A stretch of 64,000 nucleotides of DNA, from positions 124,001 through 188,000 of the forward strand of contig NZ_JALCYY010000002.1 of NCBI RefSeq assembly GCF_022690685.1, given 5' to 3'. The notes beneath the pieces were generated by a model. It saw only the letters and a list, made by a program, of their open reading frames with translations. It made no database searches and was not told where the DNA came from. The DNA comes from Anaeromyxobacter terrae (GTDB taxonomy: Bacteria; Myxococcota; Myxococcia; Myxococcales; Anaeromyxobacteraceae). This document shows positions 36,043-44,709 of this stretch, piece by piece. Position numbers and translations under genes: made by a program. Position 1 is the stretch's first letter, and every line of letters begins with the position of its first letter.

Positions 36043-36986
36043 GCATCCTCCTCGTCACCCCCGCCCCGCGCGGATCGCACAAGGGCAACCGCGTGACCGC
36101 GCTCCGCTGGGCCGGGCAGCTCCGCGCGCTCGGCCACCACGTCCGGCTCGAGGAGGCCTGGGCGGGCCAGCGCTGCGATCTCCTCGTCGCGCTCCACGCC
36201 ACGAAGAGCCACCCGTCCGTCGTGCGCTACCGCGAGGCGCGCCCCGACGCGCCGCTCGTCGTCGGGCTCGCGGGGACCGACCTCTACCAGGACCTGCCCG
36301 CCTCGCCTCTGGCCCGCCGCTCGCTCGAGCTCGCGACGCGCCTCACCGTCCTCCAGCCGCTCGGGATCGAGGCGCTCCCGCCCGAGGTCCGGCTCAAGGC
36401 GCGGACGATCTTCCAGTCGGCCCACCCCGCGCGACCGGAACCCCCGCCGCCCGGGGTGTTCCGGGTCTGCCTGCTCGCGCACATCCGCGCGGTGAAGGAC
36501 GCGTTCCTGGCCGCGGACGCCGTGCGGCGCCTCCCGGCCCGCTCGCGCGTCGAGCTCGTCCACCTCGGCGCCGCGCTCGACCCCGGCGCGGAGGCGCGCG
36601 CTCGCCGCGAGACGGCCGAGAACGGCCGCTACCGCTGGCTCGGCGAGCGCCGCCGCTCCGAAGCGCTCGCCACGCTCGCGGGCAGCGCGCTGCTCGTCGT
36701 GACCTCGCGGCTGGAGGGCGGCTCGAACGCCGTCTCCGAGGCCCTCGCGTCGCGCGTGCCGGTGCTGTCGACGCGCATCGCCGGGTCGATGGGCGTGCTC
36801 GGTCCCGACTACCCGGGCTTCTTCCCGGTCGGCGACGCCGGCGCCCTCGCGGAGACGCTCCTCCGCGCGGAGGAGGACGCCGCGCTCCTGACCGCGCTCC
36901 GGGCCGGCGTCGAGCGCGCGCGCCCGCTCGTCGAGCCCGCCCGCGAGCGGGCCGCGTGGCGCGAGCTGCTCGCCGAGCTCTGGTGA
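36030..36986 (+). CDS. senB: Selenosugar synthase SenB-type glycosyltransferase
   Basis: 318-aa GT-B-fold glycosyltransferase of the family formerly called TIGR04348. Diagnostic are the start [64 protein letters not shown], and the donor-binding region [19 protein letters not shown]. Published SenB enzymes make a 1-seleno-sugar from a UDP-sugar and selenophosphate. The GTG start at 36030 lies inside the end of senA, 13 bp before its last base, so senA and senB are translationally coupled. Length fits the family. An ordinary glycosyltransferase role is unlikely in view of the senA partner. Confidence 0.88.
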   Translation: [318 protein letters not shown]

Positions 36987-37052
36987 CGCCCGGCCGTCGG
37001 CGGGGAGCGCGCGAGGCGGCGCGGGGAGCGACTCACGCGGGTCGAACGTGGT

Positions 37053-38204
37053 TCACGACCAGCGCGCGAGCCAGTCGCGCTCCCACGCCTCCTTGGCGCG
37101 GTGGGCGACTGCGCCGGGCGGCTGCAGCGTGACGGCCGGAGCGGGCTCGGCGAAGAAGTCGCCCTTCCCGAACGCGGCGAGCCCGTCGCCGGTCTCCACC
37201 CAGCACTCGCCGATCGCCGCGTACGGCCCGGCGTCGCCCTGGCCGGTGATCTCGCGCGCGATGATCCGCGCGACGACCTCCGCCTCGCCGCTCGCGAACG
37301 TGCCGGCCTTCGGCAGCGGCTTGCCCAGCGAGAGCGGTATGCCGGTGACGTCCCCCACCGCCCAGACCCGCTCGAAGCGGGTCCGCAGCGTCGCGCGGTC
37401 GACCGGGATCCACCCGCTCTCGCCGGTGAGGCCGGCCTCCCGGACGACGCGCGGCGCGCGGTGCGGCGCGACATAGGCGAGCAGGTCGTAGCCCGCCGTC
37501 GTCCCGTCCTGGAACTCGAGCTGGCGGGCGGCGGGGTCGGCGCGGACGACCTGGTGCGCCGGGTGGTAGGCGATGCCCTTCGCTCCGAGCAGGTCGCGCA
37601 CGGCCGCCGACACCGCCGGGCCGGCGACCCCCATCGGCGCGGGCTCCGCCGCGAAGAGCTCGAGGGTGGTCGCGTCGCGCACGCCGCGCCGGCGCAGGTG
37701 CCACTCGACGAGCATCGCCGCCTCGTACGGCGCCGCCGGGCACTTGTACGCGGGCGCAGCGGTGAGGACCACGAAGCGGCCCCGGGTGAACCGCTCGAGC
37801 GCGTCGCGGAGCGAGACCGCCCCCTCGAGCTCGTAGAGCGAATGACCCGACGCCGCGAGCCCCGGCACGCCGGACGCGTCGAGCTCCGCCCCGAGCGCGA
37901 CGACGAGGTGATCCGCGGCGAGCTCGCGGCCGGCGACCGTGACCTGGCGTCGCGAGGAATCGATCCGCTCGATCTCGCCACGGACGACCTCGACCCCGCG
38001 CGCCGACAGCGTGGCGATCCGCCGGGTCACCTCCGCGGGCCGCCTCTCGCCGACGGCGATCCACAGGAGGGACGCGCCCAGGACGAAGTCCTCCGAGCGC
38101 TCGACGAGGGTGATGGAATGCTCGGGCGGGAGCAGGCGCCGCAGCTCCGTCGCAGCCACGTTTCCACCGACACCCCCGCCGAGGACCAGGACGCTCGCGC
38201 TCAT
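37053..38204 (-). CDS. FAD/NAD(P)-dependent oxidoreductase, sulfide:quinone reductase-like
   Basis: 383-aa flavoprotein. The N-terminal dinucleotide fold VLVLGGGVGGNVAATELRR, the second block VVALGAELDASGVPG and the C-terminal FAD motif FERVWAVGDVTGIPL are typical of the SQR/FCSD family. The Cys in TAAPAYKCPAAPYEAAML corresponds to the redox Cys of SQR-like proteins. Only one further Cys is visible (GECWVE), so a full Cys-trisulfide cycle is not certain. It could oxidise sulfide or another small reduced S/Se compound, and the neighbourhood of senAB makes a chalcogen role tempting but unproven. It converges with senB (66 bp between ends) and is 24 bp after the next leftward gene. Confidence 0.85.
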   Translation of the reverse strand: MSASVLVLGGGVGGNVAATELRRLLPPEHSITLVERSEDFVLGASLLWIAVGERRPAEVTRRIATLSARGVEVVRGEIERIDSSRRQVTVAGRELAADHLVVALGAELDASGVPGLAASGHSLYELEGAVSLRDALERFTRGRFVVLTAAPAYKCPAAPYEAAMLVEWHLRRRGVRDATTLELFAAEPAPMGVAGPAVSAAVRDLLGAKGIAYHPAHQVVRADPAARQLEFQDGTTAGYDLLAYVAPHRAPRVVREAGLTGESGWIPVDRATLRTRFERVWAVGDVTGIPLSLGKPLPKAGTFASGEAEVVARIIAREITGQGDAGPYAAIGECWVETGDGLAAFGKGDFFAEPAPAVTLQPPGAVAHRAKEAWERDWLARWS

Positions 38205-38228
38205 GGCGATCTCCCTCGGGTCGGCGGC

Positions 38229-38603
38229 TCAGCCCGCCGGGCTCGGCGACGGTGACTCGCGCTCGGCCCCGGACGCGGAGGGCATGAGGTCGTAGTCGGG
38301 CGGGAACACCAGGTCGCCGCTCTCGATGTAGGCGCAGATCTCGGCGCGCTCGAGGCGCGGCTCTCCGTACATGGAGATGGCCGTCCGCCAGGCATCGGAG
38401 CGCAGGAACGCCTCGGCATCATCCTGCGTCTCCCACACGTAGTTGCCGCCGTACTCGCTCCGCTCGGGCGCGAAGATGAACGCCTTCGCGCGGAGCCCCG
38501 GCATCGTCCGGTAGAGATCGAACGCGCGCCGGATCGCGATCTGCCGGAGCCGCTCCCAGTCCGTGTCCGCTGGCAGGGTGAAGCGTATCGTCGTCGCGAA
38601 CAT
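38229..38603 (-). CDS. Small ABM/YdhR-like protein
   Basis: 124 aa from ATG 38603, with a strong ribosome site GAGGAGGAGCG; the longer frame to 38654 has none. The first half, TTIRFTLPADTDWERLRQIA, then FDLYRTMPGLRAKAFIFAP and GGNYVWETQDDAEAFLRSD, matches the ferredoxin-like alpha+beta fold of antibiotic-biosynthesis-monooxygenase/YdhR-like proteins, which detoxify or sense small aromatic compounds. No catalytic residue can be named. The gene precedes the SQR-like gene by 24 bp, so both are probably one operon. Confidence 0.75.
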   Translation of the reverse strand: MFATTIRFTLPADTDWERLRQIAIRRAFDLYRTMPGLRAKAFIFAPERSEYGGNYVWETQDDAEAFLRSDAWRTAISMYGEPRLERAEICAYIESGDLVFPPDYDLMPSASGAERESPSPSPAG

Positions 38604-38819
38604 CGCTCGCTCCTCCTCGCGAACTCTCCTAGCCGCGCGGAGGCCCGCGGGCACTGCTGGCGAGACCCTGTCTCCACGCGACCAACCTCCGCGCCGCGCC
38701 CGCCTGGCTCGCCGGCCTGTGATCGGCCTGCCCTGCGGCCCCCGTCCCCGTAGGGGCTCGTCTCACAGGACCCCCCTCACTCGCCGATGCGCCCAGGTGC
38801 TACCGTCCGTTGAACGGCC

Positions 38820-40445
38820 ATGGCGAGGCATGCGCACTCTGCAGCGCCTTCGGCGCTGATCGACCCGGCGGAGCGATCCCTGCGGTCCGACGCGCCGGCG
38901 CCGGGCGCGGGAGAGCCGCCGGAGATCCCCGCGGACGAGAAGTCGACCTGGAGCTCGCGCGCGATCCGCTACGCGCTCGCGGTGGGCTGCGCCGCGAGCT
39001 TGCTCGCCGCGAGCGGAGCCCTCGAAGATCTCCTCCACGGCTTCGTCTTCTCCCTCCCCGTCGCGGGCGTCGCGCTGGTCGTGTACACCCTCGGGGCCGG
39101 CCCGGGGATCGCGTTCAGCGCGATCGTGGGACTCGGGTTCTGGAGGTACTTCCAGGAGCCCTTTCGCTCGCACCAGGAGGTGGCGCGGCTCGCCGCGTTC
39201 GCCGTAGCGTCGCTCGCGATCGTCGCCGCCATCGGGCTGCTCCAGCGGTCGCAGCGGCGGCTGCGGTCCGAGAAGGCCCGGGTGAGCCGCGCCGAGCAGG
39301 AGCTCCGACGCAGCAACGCGCTCCTGCGGGAGACGGACCGCCGCAAGGACGAGTTCCTCGGGGTCCTCTCTCACGAGCTGCGCAACCCGCTCGCGCCGAT
39401 CCGCAACGCGCTATCGCTGCTCGATCGCGTGGAGCCGGGCGGTGACGACGCCGCCCGCGCGAAGGCGATCATCGACCGCCAGGTCGTGCACCTGACGCGC
39501 ATCGTCGACGACCTGCTCGACGTGACCCGCATCTCGCGCGGGAAGATCCGCCTGAAGCGCTCGCGCGTCGAGCTCGCCGACCTGCTCCGCCGCACCGTGG
39601 AGGACCACCGGACGCTGTTCGCCTCGCGCGACATCGCCGTCGAGGTCCGTCTCGGCGAGGTCCCGGCCTGGCTCGACGCAGACGCGACCCGCCTCGCGCA
39701 GGTGATCGGGAACCTGCTCCAGAACGCGGCGAAGTTCACGGATCGCGGCGGCCACGTCGAGGTCACGCTGGAGCGGCAAGCCGGCGAGGGGGTCGTACGG
39801 GTCCGGGACGACGGCGCGGGCATCCCCGCCGAGATGCTCGGCCGCGTGTTCGAGCCGTTCACGCAGGCCGACGACAGCCTGCACCGGTCGCGGGGTGGGC
39901 TCGGCCTGGGGCTCTCCCTCGTGAAGGGGCTCGTCACGCTGCACGGCGGGTCCGTCGAGGCGCGCAGCGGCGGCGCCGGCCGGGGAGCGGAGCTCGTCGT
40001 CCACCTGCCGCTCGCGCCGGAGAGCCCTCTCCTGCGCGCCGAGACGCCCGTTCCGGTGACCCCGGGGGGCCCCCTGCGCGTGCTCGTCATCGAGGACAAC
40101 GTCGACGCGGCGGAGACGCTCCGCGAGCTGCTGCTCATGTGGGGGCACGACGTGACGGTGGCCCACGACGGAGCCGCCGGCGTGGAGCGGGCCCGCGCCC
40201 TGCGCCCCGAGGTCGTGCTCTGCGACATCGGCCTGCCGGTGATGAATGGGTACGAGGTCGCGCGCGCTCTCCGCGCGGACCCGGCGCTCTCCTCGACCTT
40301 CCTGGTCGCGGTGACCGGCTACGCCCTGCCCGAGGATCGGCGGCTCGCGGCGGAGGCGGGCTTCAGCCGTCACCTCGCGAAGCCCGTCTCGCTCGAGACG
40401 CTCGAGCAGCTGCTCGCGACCGCCCCGCGGGCCGGGCGCGCGTAG
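38820..40445 (+). CDS. Hybrid sensor histidine kinase/response regulator
   Basis: 541 aa. Three to four membrane segments at about 48-145 (YALAVGCAASLLAASGALED, GVALVVYTLGAGPGIAFSAI) resemble a DUF4118 sensor. A coiled linker follows, then HisKA with the H-box LGVLSHELRNPLAPIRNAL, HATPase with N-box IGNLLQNAAKFT, G1 VRDDGAGIP, and G2 GGLGLGLSLVKGLV. The C-terminal receiver (about 420-535) has VLVIEDNVDAAETL, the phospho-acceptor LCDIGLPVMNGYEV, and HLAKPVSLETLE. So it is a self-contained phosphorelay of CheY-like type whose output is elsewhere. Start ATG 38820 has no good ribosome site; a later start is possible. Confidence 0.92.
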   Translation: MARHAHSAAPSALIDPAERSLRSDAPAPGAGEPPEIPADEKSTWSSRAIRYALAVGCAASLLAASGALEDLLHGFVFSLPVAGVALVVYTLGAGPGIAFSAIVGLGFWRYFQEPFRSHQEVARLAAFAVASLAIVAAIGLLQRSQRRLRSEKARVSRAEQELRRSNALLRETDRRKDEFLGVLSHELRNPLAPIRNALSLLDRVEPGGDDAARAKAIIDRQVVHLTRIVDDLLDVTRISRGKIRLKRSRVELADLLRRTVEDHRTLFASRDIAVEVRLGEVPAWLDADATRLAQVIGNLLQNAAKFTDRGGHVEVTLERQAGEGVVRVRDDGAGIPAEMLGRVFEPFTQADDSLHRSRGGLGLGLSLVKGLVTLHGGSVEARSGGAGRGAELVVHLPLAPESPLLRAETPVPVTPGGPLRVLVIEDNVDAAETLRELLLMWGHDVTVAHDGAAGVERARALRPEVVLCDIGLPVMNGYEVARALRADPALSSTFLVAVTGYALPEDRRLAAEAGFSRHLAKPVSLETLEQLLATAPRAGRA

Positions 40446-40603
40446 CCAGAGCGAAGGTCGCGCGGCAGCGCGCCTCACCCGCAACGGCCGCCCCACGAGG
40501 CTTGCTCGCGTACCCATTCGACAATGCGTCAATGACGCCCATCGCGTTCACGCGGCGTGCGTCTCCGGAACGAGCGGACGCACCGCTGGCGACGGAGGGG
40601 AAC

Positions 40604-42313
40604 ATGAGCCTGACCCTGCTCGCAATCCTCGTGGTCGTCGTCCTGACCCTCGGCTACACGCTCTACGGCAAGCTCATCGCGAGGCAGTACGCGCTCGACG
40701 ACGGCGCCAAGACGCCCGCGGTGCAGGTGAACGACGGGGTCGACTTCGTCCCCACCCGCCGCTTCTTCCTGCTCGGGCAGCACTTCAGCGCGATCGCGGC
40801 GGCCGGACCGATCGCCGGCCCGATCATCGCCTGCCAGCTCTTCGGCTGGGGGCCGTCGCTCCTCTGGATCGCGCTCGGGGTGGTGTTCATCGGCGCGGTC
40901 CACGACTTCTCCGCGCTCGTCGCGAGCGTCCGCCACCGCGCGCGCTCCGTCGCCGAGATCGTGAAGGAGAACCTCGGCGGGCGCGCCTGGCTCGCGATGC
41001 TCGTGTTCATCTGGATCGCGCTCGTCTACCTCATCATCGCCTTCGCCGACATCACCGCGGCGACGTTCGTGGGGAAGACGCAGGAGCTCGAGGGCAGCTT
41101 CGCGTTCAACCCGGGCGGCGCCGTCGCGGCCGCGTCCACGATGTACCTCCTGCTCGCGGTCGTGATGGGGCTCGTGCAGCGCAAGTGGGACCCGCCGCTC
41201 TGGCTCATGACGATCGTCTTCGTGCCGGCGACGCTCGGGGTGGTCTGGCTCGGGACGCGGGTCTCCACGGTCCTCCTGTTCTCGCAGACGACGTGGGCCG
41301 TCGTCATCATGGCCTACTGCTTCCTCGCCTCGGTCCTCCCGGTCTGGACGCTCCTCCAGCCGCGCGGCTATCTCGGCGGGTTCGTCCTGTACCTCGCCCT
41401 CGCGATCGGCCTCGTCGGCATCCTCTTCGGCGGGTTCGACGTCAGGCAGCCCATCGTGACGGCCGCGCCGCTGGCGGGCCTCTCCGGGTCGATGTTCCCG
41501 TTCCTCTTCGTCACCATCGCGTGCGGCGCGTGCTCCGGGTTCCACGGCCTCGTCTGCTCGGGCACCACCTCGAAGCAGATCGCGAAGGAGAGCGACTGCA
41601 AGCCCGTCGGCTACGGCGGGATGCTGCTCGAGGGCCTCGTCGCGGTGATCGCGCTCGCGACGATCATGATCGTGGCGCCGGAGGTCTCGAAGGGTGCCGC
41701 GCCCGGCCGCGTGTACGGAGACGGCATCGCGCGCTTCCTCACGGTGATCATCGGCAAGGGCGCGTTCCTGTTCGCGGCCACCTTCGGGGCGATGGCCTTC
41801 TCGACGTTCGTCTTCGACACCCTCGACGTCGCGACGCGCCTCGGCCGGCTCATCCTGCAGGAGCTCGCCGGCAGGCACGGCCGCACGGCGGCGCTCGTCG
41901 GCACCGCGGTGACGGCGGCGGTCCCGGCGGTGATCCTCGTCGCGGCCGGGCCCGGCGGCTACCGGACGTTCTGGACGCTGTTCGGCACGTCCAACCAGCT
42001 CCTCGCCGCGCTCACGCTGCTCGCGGTCACGGTCTGGCTCGAGCGGTCGGGCAAGCGGTACTGGTTCACGCTCGCGCCGATGCTCTTCCTCATGGTGATC
42101 ACGCTGTGGTCCCTCCTCGGGCAGACGCTCCAGTTCACGCGCGCGGTGCTCGCGCCGAAGCCCGGCGTGCCGGTGCTCCCGCAGGTCGCCAACGCCGTCG
42201 TGGGCGTGCTCCTCTTCGGCCTGACCGCGTTCCTGGTCTACGAGGCGAGCCGGGTGGTGTCGCGGCCGCGCCCGACCGCGCCGGCGAAGGCGGGGGGCGT
42301 GCGCGCGGCGTGA
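40604..42313 (+). CDS. cstA: Carbon starvation protein CstA family pyruvate/peptide transporter
   Basis: 569 aa with about sixteen membrane segments. The typical CstA blocks are clear: GYTLYGKLIARQYALDD, DFVPTRRFFLLGQHFSAIAA-AGPIAGPIIACQLFGWGPSLLW, IACGACSGFHGLVCSGTTSKQ and TFWTLFGTSNQLLAALTLLA. It is shorter than E. coli CstA, as in the CstA/YjiY-like forms of many bacteria. CstA and BtsT import pyruvate with protons; earlier work linked CstA to peptides. Start ATG 40604 follows GGAGGGG. The divergent region to the hybrid-kinase stop is 158 bp. No LytTR-type regulator adjoins it. Confidence 0.93.
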   Translation: MSLTLLAILVVVVLTLGYTLYGKLIARQYALDDGAKTPAVQVNDGVDFVPTRRFFLLGQHFSAIAAAGPIAGPIIACQLFGWGPSLLWIALGVVFIGAVHDFSALVASVRHRARSVAEIVKENLGGRAWLAMLVFIWIALVYLIIAFADITAATFVGKTQELEGSFAFNPGGAVAAASTMYLLLAVVMGLVQRKWDPPLWLMTIVFVPATLGVVWLGTRVSTVLLFSQTTWAVVIMAYCFLASVLPVWTLLQPRGYLGGFVLYLALAIGLVGILFGGFDVRQPIVTAAPLAGLSGSMFPFLFVTIACGACSGFHGLVCSGTTSKQIAKESDCKPVGYGGMLLEGLVAVIALATIMIVAPEVSKGAAPGRVYGDGIARFLTVIIGKGAFLFAATFGAMAFSTFVFDTLDVATRLGRLILQELAGRHGRTAALVGTAVTAAVPAVILVAAGPGGYRTFWTLFGTSNQLLAALTLLAVTVWLERSGKRYWFTLAPMLFLMVITLWSLLGQTLQFTRAVLAPKPGVPVLPQVANAVVGVLLFGLTAFLVYEASRVVSRPRPTAPAKAGGVRAA

Positions 42314-42321
42314 CCGGCGGG

Positions 42322-42609
42322 TCAGCGCGGCGGGGCTCGCGGAGCCCGGTTCGCCTTCCAGGCGATCCAGGTGAGCACCGCCGCGACGACCGGCGCGAGG
42401 AGCACCACCGCGGTCATCGCGAACAGCGTCAGCACCGCCATGGAGGCGACGAGGGCGGGTACACCCACGACGCCGGCCACGATCGCCGCAGCCTTCACGG
42501 CGTCGCCGCGGGTCGCCCACGCCGGCGCCGAGCCCGGCGAGGGCCCCCCGGGGAGCGAGAGCTCGAGGGCTTGCGCTGCCGTCAGAAGGACGGGCTCGTT
42601 CGCGTTCAT
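42322..42609 (-). CDS. Small membrane protein, 95 aa
   Basis: 95 aa with about 40 polar residues (VLLTAAQALELSLPGGPSPG) then two membrane segments (AAAIVAGVVGVPALVASMAV and FAMTAVVLLAPVVAAVLTWI) and a basic tail. Ribosome site GGAGGCCG precedes the ATG. No family recognised. It converges with cstA (eight bases between stops). Composition is like real membrane proteins rather than antisense shadow. Confidence 0.6.
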   Translation of the reverse strand: MNANEPVLLTAAQALELSLPGGPSPGSAPAWATRGDAVKAAAIVAGVVGVPALVASMAVLTLFAMTAVVLLAPVVAAVLTWIAWKANRAPRAPPR

Positions 42610-42706
42610 CGCGGCCTCCAGGCCAGGCGCGGCGACGACGCTGGATCGTTACTCACCGCCGTCCGGCTCGGTGAGCCCCGCGCAGGCGACTACGGAAGGG
42701 CCTCGG

Positions 42707-43609
42707 CTAGGGGCGCGCCGGCGGGTTGCGGCGCGCCCACGCCTCGAAGCGGCCGGCAGCGCCGCTCAGGTTCCGCGACGCCGTCGCCCACGAGAACGCC
42801 CGGACGATGCGCAGGTCGCGCAGCGGCAGGACGCGGAGCGTCCCGGCGGCGACCTCGAGCTGCACGCTCCAGCGCGAGACGAACGCGACGCCGAGCCCGG
42901 CGACGGCCGCCATCTTCATGGATTGGTTCGAGCCGAACAGGAGCTCCGAGCGGCGCACCAGCCGCGAGCCCAGCACGCCCGTCAGGGCCTCCTCGACGAC
43001 GGCGCGGGTGTTGGATCCCGGCTCGCGCAGGAGGAGCGGGACCTTCGCGAGGTCCGCGGCGCGCGAGATGCCGCAGAGGTCGCGCGCGGCGCTGGCCGCA
43101 ACCGCCACGAGCTCGTCCTCCAGGTAGCGCTCGAGGTGGACGCGCGGCGAGCGCTGGCGCCCCTCCACGATCCCGAGCGGCACCCTCCCCTCGGCGACCC
43201 ACTCGAGCACGCGCGCCGTGTTGCTCACCTGCACCCGGAACGGCACCCGGCCGTGGATGGCGCGGAACCCGGCCACGAGCGGGGGCACGACGTACGCCGC
43301 GGTCGTCATGCTCGCTCCGATCACCACCTCCTCGCCGACGGCGGTCTCCCCCTGGAACTCGGTCTCCACGGCCCCGAGGACCTCGTGCACCTGCTTCGCC
43401 GCCTCGAGGAGCCGCAGGCCCCAGTCGGTGGGCGTCACGCCCTTCGAAGACCGGAGCAGCAGGGCGCGCCCGCACTCCTCCTCGAGCGCGCGGATCTGCG
43501 CGGTCACCGCGGGCTGCGAGAGGTGGAGGAGCTTCGCCGCCGCGGAGATCTTCCGCGTCTGCGCGACGACGCGGAACGTCTCGAGCTTCCGGGGATCGAG
43601 CCTGCTCAT
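42707..43609 (-). CDS. LysR-family transcriptional regulator
   Basis: 300-aa LysR regulator. The N-terminal winged helix is KLETFRVVAQTRKISAAAKL-LHLSQPAVTAQIRALEEECG, followed by the effector-binding domain with VVIGASMTTAAYVVPPLVAG and VLLLREPGSNTRAVVEEAL, the latter typical of the CysB/CbbR-like half. The ligand is unknown. Usually such genes regulate a divergent neighbour, here the CBS-pair gene at 43775. There, no T-N11-A LysR motif could be fixed with confidence. Confidence 0.92.
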   Translation of the reverse strand: MSRLDPRKLETFRVVAQTRKISAAAKLLHLSQPAVTAQIRALEEECGRALLLRSSKGVTPTDWGLRLLEAAKQVHEVLGAVETEFQGETAVGEEVVIGASMTTAAYVVPPLVAGFRAIHGRVPFRVQVSNTARVLEWVAEGRVPLGIVEGRQRSPRVHLERYLEDELVAVAASAARDLCGISRAADLAKVPLLLREPGSNTRAVVEEALTGVLGSRLVRRSELLFGSNQSMKMAAVAGLGVAFVSRWSVQLEVAAGTLRVLPLRDLRIVRAFSWATASRNLSGAAGRFEAWARRNPPARP

Positions 43610-43774
43610 GCGCGGAGCATATCAGGCGGCCTCGGCCCGCAGGGGCGGTCCATCAGCCCGGGTTATGGCTCATCCGTTCTTGCGACGACGCGCCCGCTGC
43701 CGGCGCGGCCATGATGCGGACGTGGCGCGCCGGGCCCCTCCTCCCCCGGCCGCGCCCGCGGAGGAAATCCAGTC

Positions 43775-44251
43775 ATGGCCTGCATCGAGAATCGAGTCGT
43801 TCGCGCCGTCGTCTCCCTCGACGAGTCCGCCACCTTCCGGGAGGCCGCGCACCTCATGGCCGAGCGCGGCATCGGCTCCGTCGGCGTCCGCCGCGGCGCG
43901 AAGCTCGTCGGCCTCGTCACCGAGCGCGACCTCGTCGCCGCGATGGGGGGCGGCGCCCACGCCTGCCACGCGACGCTCGGCCAGATCATGCGGACCGACG
44001 CGCCGTCCGTCTCGCCCCAGGCGACCGACCGCGAGTGCGCCCTGCTCATGCGGACCGGCCACACCCGCCACCTCGCCGTGAAGGAGGGCGGCGAGATCGT
44101 GGGCGTCATCTCCATGCTCGACCTCGTCGACCTCGTGGTCGAGGACAAGCAGTGGAGCATCGATCAGCTCGAGAGCTACATCCGCGGCGGCCGCGCCGGT
44201 CAGCTCTCCCAGCCGATCATGACGCTGTTCAGCCACGGCCGAGCTGCCTGA
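43775..44251 (+). CDS. CBS-domain pair protein
   Basis: 158 aa, two CBS motifs in tandem forming one Bateman module. The first is NRVVRAVVSLDESATFREAA-HLMAERGIGSVGVRRGAKLVG-LVTERDLV and the second IMRTDAPSVSPQATDRECALL with IVGVISMLDLVDLVV. The C-terminal extension (DQLESYIRGGRAGQLSQPIM) is helical. No catalytic or membrane partner is fused. The protein should sense adenine nucleotides and act by binding a partner. Start ATG 43775 follows GGAGGAAA. It is divergent from the LysR gene. Confidence 0.9.
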   Translation: MACIENRVVRAVVSLDESATFREAAHLMAERGIGSVGVRRGAKLVGLVTERDLVAAMGGGAHACHATLGQIMRTDAPSVSPQATDRECALLMRTGHTRHLAVKEGGEIVGVISMLDLVDLVVEDKQWSIDQLESYIRGGRAGQLSQPIMTLFSHGRAA

Positions 44252-44433
44252 CGCGGAGCCCGGTTGATCTGGGCGCGTCACGAGGCGCGCGATGGCGTCG
44301 GCGAGCCGGGCACACGACGACCGAGCAGCGCAGGCGGGCCTGGAAGGCCCGTCGAGCAGCGCAGGGAGGAGTCTGCCCGGCGCAGCCAGCCAGCGTGCGC
44401 CGCAGTAGCGATCCAGATCGACTGGTCTCCGCC

Positions 44434-44631
44434 TTAGCCGTCCCGGCGCGTCTCGCGGGCGTCTCCGTCGGAGCCGCGCCGGTCCTCGCCCGCCCGGGCG
44501 GGCGGGGCGCCCGACGCGCCGCGCGCGTTCCGGACGGCGCGGCCGAGCGCGTCGCCGAGCGCAGGGACGCGCGTCGCTCCGAACACGAGGAGGGTCACGA
44601 AGAGGACGAGGAGGAGCTCGGTCATCGGCAT
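44434..44631 (-). CDS. tatA: TatA/TatE-like Sec-independent translocase subunit
   Basis: 65 aa from ATG 44631 (or 63 aa from ATG 44625). A single N-terminal membrane helix (ELLLVLFVTLLVFGATRVPA), an FGATRVPALGDALGRAVR block that matches the TatA/B amphipathic-helix start (F-G-x-x-[KR]-[LV]-P-x-[LI]-G), and a polar tail form the TatA plan. The usual Phe-Gly dipeptide is present at the hinge. tatB/tatC do not adjoin it. An orphan TatA-type protein is common in myxobacteria. Confidence 0.8.
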   Translation of the reverse strand: MPMTELLLVLFVTLLVFGATRVPALGDALGRAVRNARGASGAPPARAGEDRRGSDGDARETRRDG

Positions 44632-44709
44632 CCGGCGCGGTGGCGTCCGCGAGCGGAGTAGGATAGCCGCGCGCCCGCCGCGACGCCAGGCGCGAAGGGG
44701 AGCGCGACC

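Noticed and set aside
40441-40603. Sigma-54 promoter before cstA (GG-N10-GC look-alikes)
   Set aside because: Matches to TGGCAC-N5-TTGC are partial and such short patterns are common in GC-rich DNA.
44323-44376. Two short CGAGCAGCGCAGG direct repeats between the CBS-pair and TatA-like genes
   Set aside because: Only two 13-bp copies without symmetric ends or coding context; no mobile element evidence.
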